NCBI GenBank assembly: GCA_934675465.1
Contig: CAKUQM010000067.1
Span: forward strand, 1 to 5,701
DNA length: 5,701 nucleotides
Reading direction: 5' to 3'
Source: an uncultured Erysipelotrichaceae bacterium
GTDB taxonomy: Bacteria; Bacillota_I; Bacilli_A; Erysipelotrichales; Erysipelotrichaceae
Shown here: one piece after another, positions 5,509-5,701 of the stretch
Layout: every line of letters begins with the position of its first letter
Numbering within the stretch: position 1 is the stretch's first letter
Program-made: the position numbers and the translations under genes
The notes under the pieces: generated by a model
Databases searched by the model: none
Told to the model about the DNA's origin: nothing
What the model saw: the letters and a program-made list of their open reading frames with translations, nothing else

Positions 5509-5701
5509 ATGAGCTATATAGAATTTGATAAAGTATCTAAGATTTATAAGATGGGCGAGGTTGAAATTAAAGCTTTAGATGAAGTTTCTTTTGGTATCGA
5601 TAAGGGCGAATTTGTCGTTATTTTAGGTGCTTCAGGTGCTGGTAAATCAACTATCTTGAATATCTTAGGCGGTATGGATACTGCTACTTCTGGTAGTGTG
5701 G
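5509..5701 (+). CDS. ABC transporter ATP-binding protein, MacB/LolD-like, N-terminal part
   Basis: The first 64 codons of a gene run off the right edge. The start M-S-Y-I-E-F-D-K-V-S-K-I-Y-K-M-G-E-V-E-I-K-A-L-D and the phrase K-G-E-F-V-V-I-L-G-A-S-G-A-G-K-S-T are typical of the MacB/LolD/FtsE group of ABC ATPases. Walker A is residues 40-48 (G-A-S-G-A-G-K-S-T). Y13 is the likely A-loop aromatic. The following L-N-I-L-G-G-M-D-x-x-x-S-G is also family-typical. Such ATPases pair with FtsX-like permeases that power efflux or extraction of lipids, peptides or drugs; a permease gene would be expected downstream. GGAG (5495-5498) lies 10 bases before the ATG and overlaps the end of tetR, so the two genes are almost certainly co-transcribed. 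Q-loop, signature motif and Walker B are beyond the window. Confidence 0.9.
   Translation, partial: MSYIEFDKVSKIYKMGEVEIKALDEVSFGIDKGEFVVILGASGAGKSTILNILGGMDTATSGSV

Noticed and set aside
1..5701. Alternative genetic code (TGA = Trp)
   Set aside because: All protein families reach their normal length under the standard code, and the four tryptophans are encoded by TGG despite the AT-rich composition.
1..5701. Mobile element, CRISPR array, tRNA or defence system
   Set aside because: I saw no transposase or integrase motifs, no spaced direct repeats, no cloverleaf and no toxin-antitoxin or nuclease pair. Nearly all bases are accounted for by housekeeping genes, their signals and the TetR-ABC unit.

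Overview
The window is a compact, AT-rich bacterial chromosome segment. It most likely comes from a low-GC Bacillota lineage on the Bacilli / Erysipelotrichia / RF39 / Mollicutes side. The support is the strong A/T third-position bias (TTA, AAA, AGA, GAT), AGGAGG-type ribosome sites, the core housekeeping gene set, and the adjacency of lepA and hemW, with rpsT close by, as seen around lepA in Bacilli. The genus cannot be fixed from the sequence alone. The code appears standard: the four tryptophans I can place are all TGG. No gene here ends in TGA (five TAA, two TAG).

Layout. Positions 1-195 hold the 3' end of a YebC/PmpR-family gene, followed by a UUCG-tetraloop terminator. Facing it is rpsT (ribosomal protein S20) on the minus strand, with its own terminator between the two genes. 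The 84-bp gap between rpsT and fmt carries two divergent promoters whose -35 boxes abut. To the right is a tightly overlapped plus-strand run: fmt (methionyl-tRNA formyltransferase), lepA (elongation factor 4) and hemW (radical-SAM heme chaperone-like protein). Both junctions use the same 8-nt overlap, ATGAATAA.

After hemW, a good extended -10 promoter begins inside the hemW 3' end. It should produce a leader of about 76 nt in front of rpsO (ribosomal protein S15). That leader can form a 12-bp stem whose loop is complementary to the rpsO Shine-Dalgarno sequence, which suggests S15 autoregulation through a pseudoknot. The rpsO terminator directly abuts a new control region: a perfect 16-bp inverted repeat flanking the -10 box of a TetR-family regulator gene. 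Five bases after that gene starts an ABC transporter ATPase of the MacB/LolD type, cut off by the window end.

How it works together. Most of the window is translation machinery: S20, S15, initiator-tRNA formylation and a ribosome-associated GTPase. The last 900 bp are a different module, probably a self-regulated TetR plus ABC export cassette. No mobile element, CRISPR array, tRNA or rRNA was found. The sequence does not show a wholly new system. The best candidates for undescribed biology are regulatory: the rpsO leader RNA, the paired TetR operator sites, and the near-leaderless fmt start.
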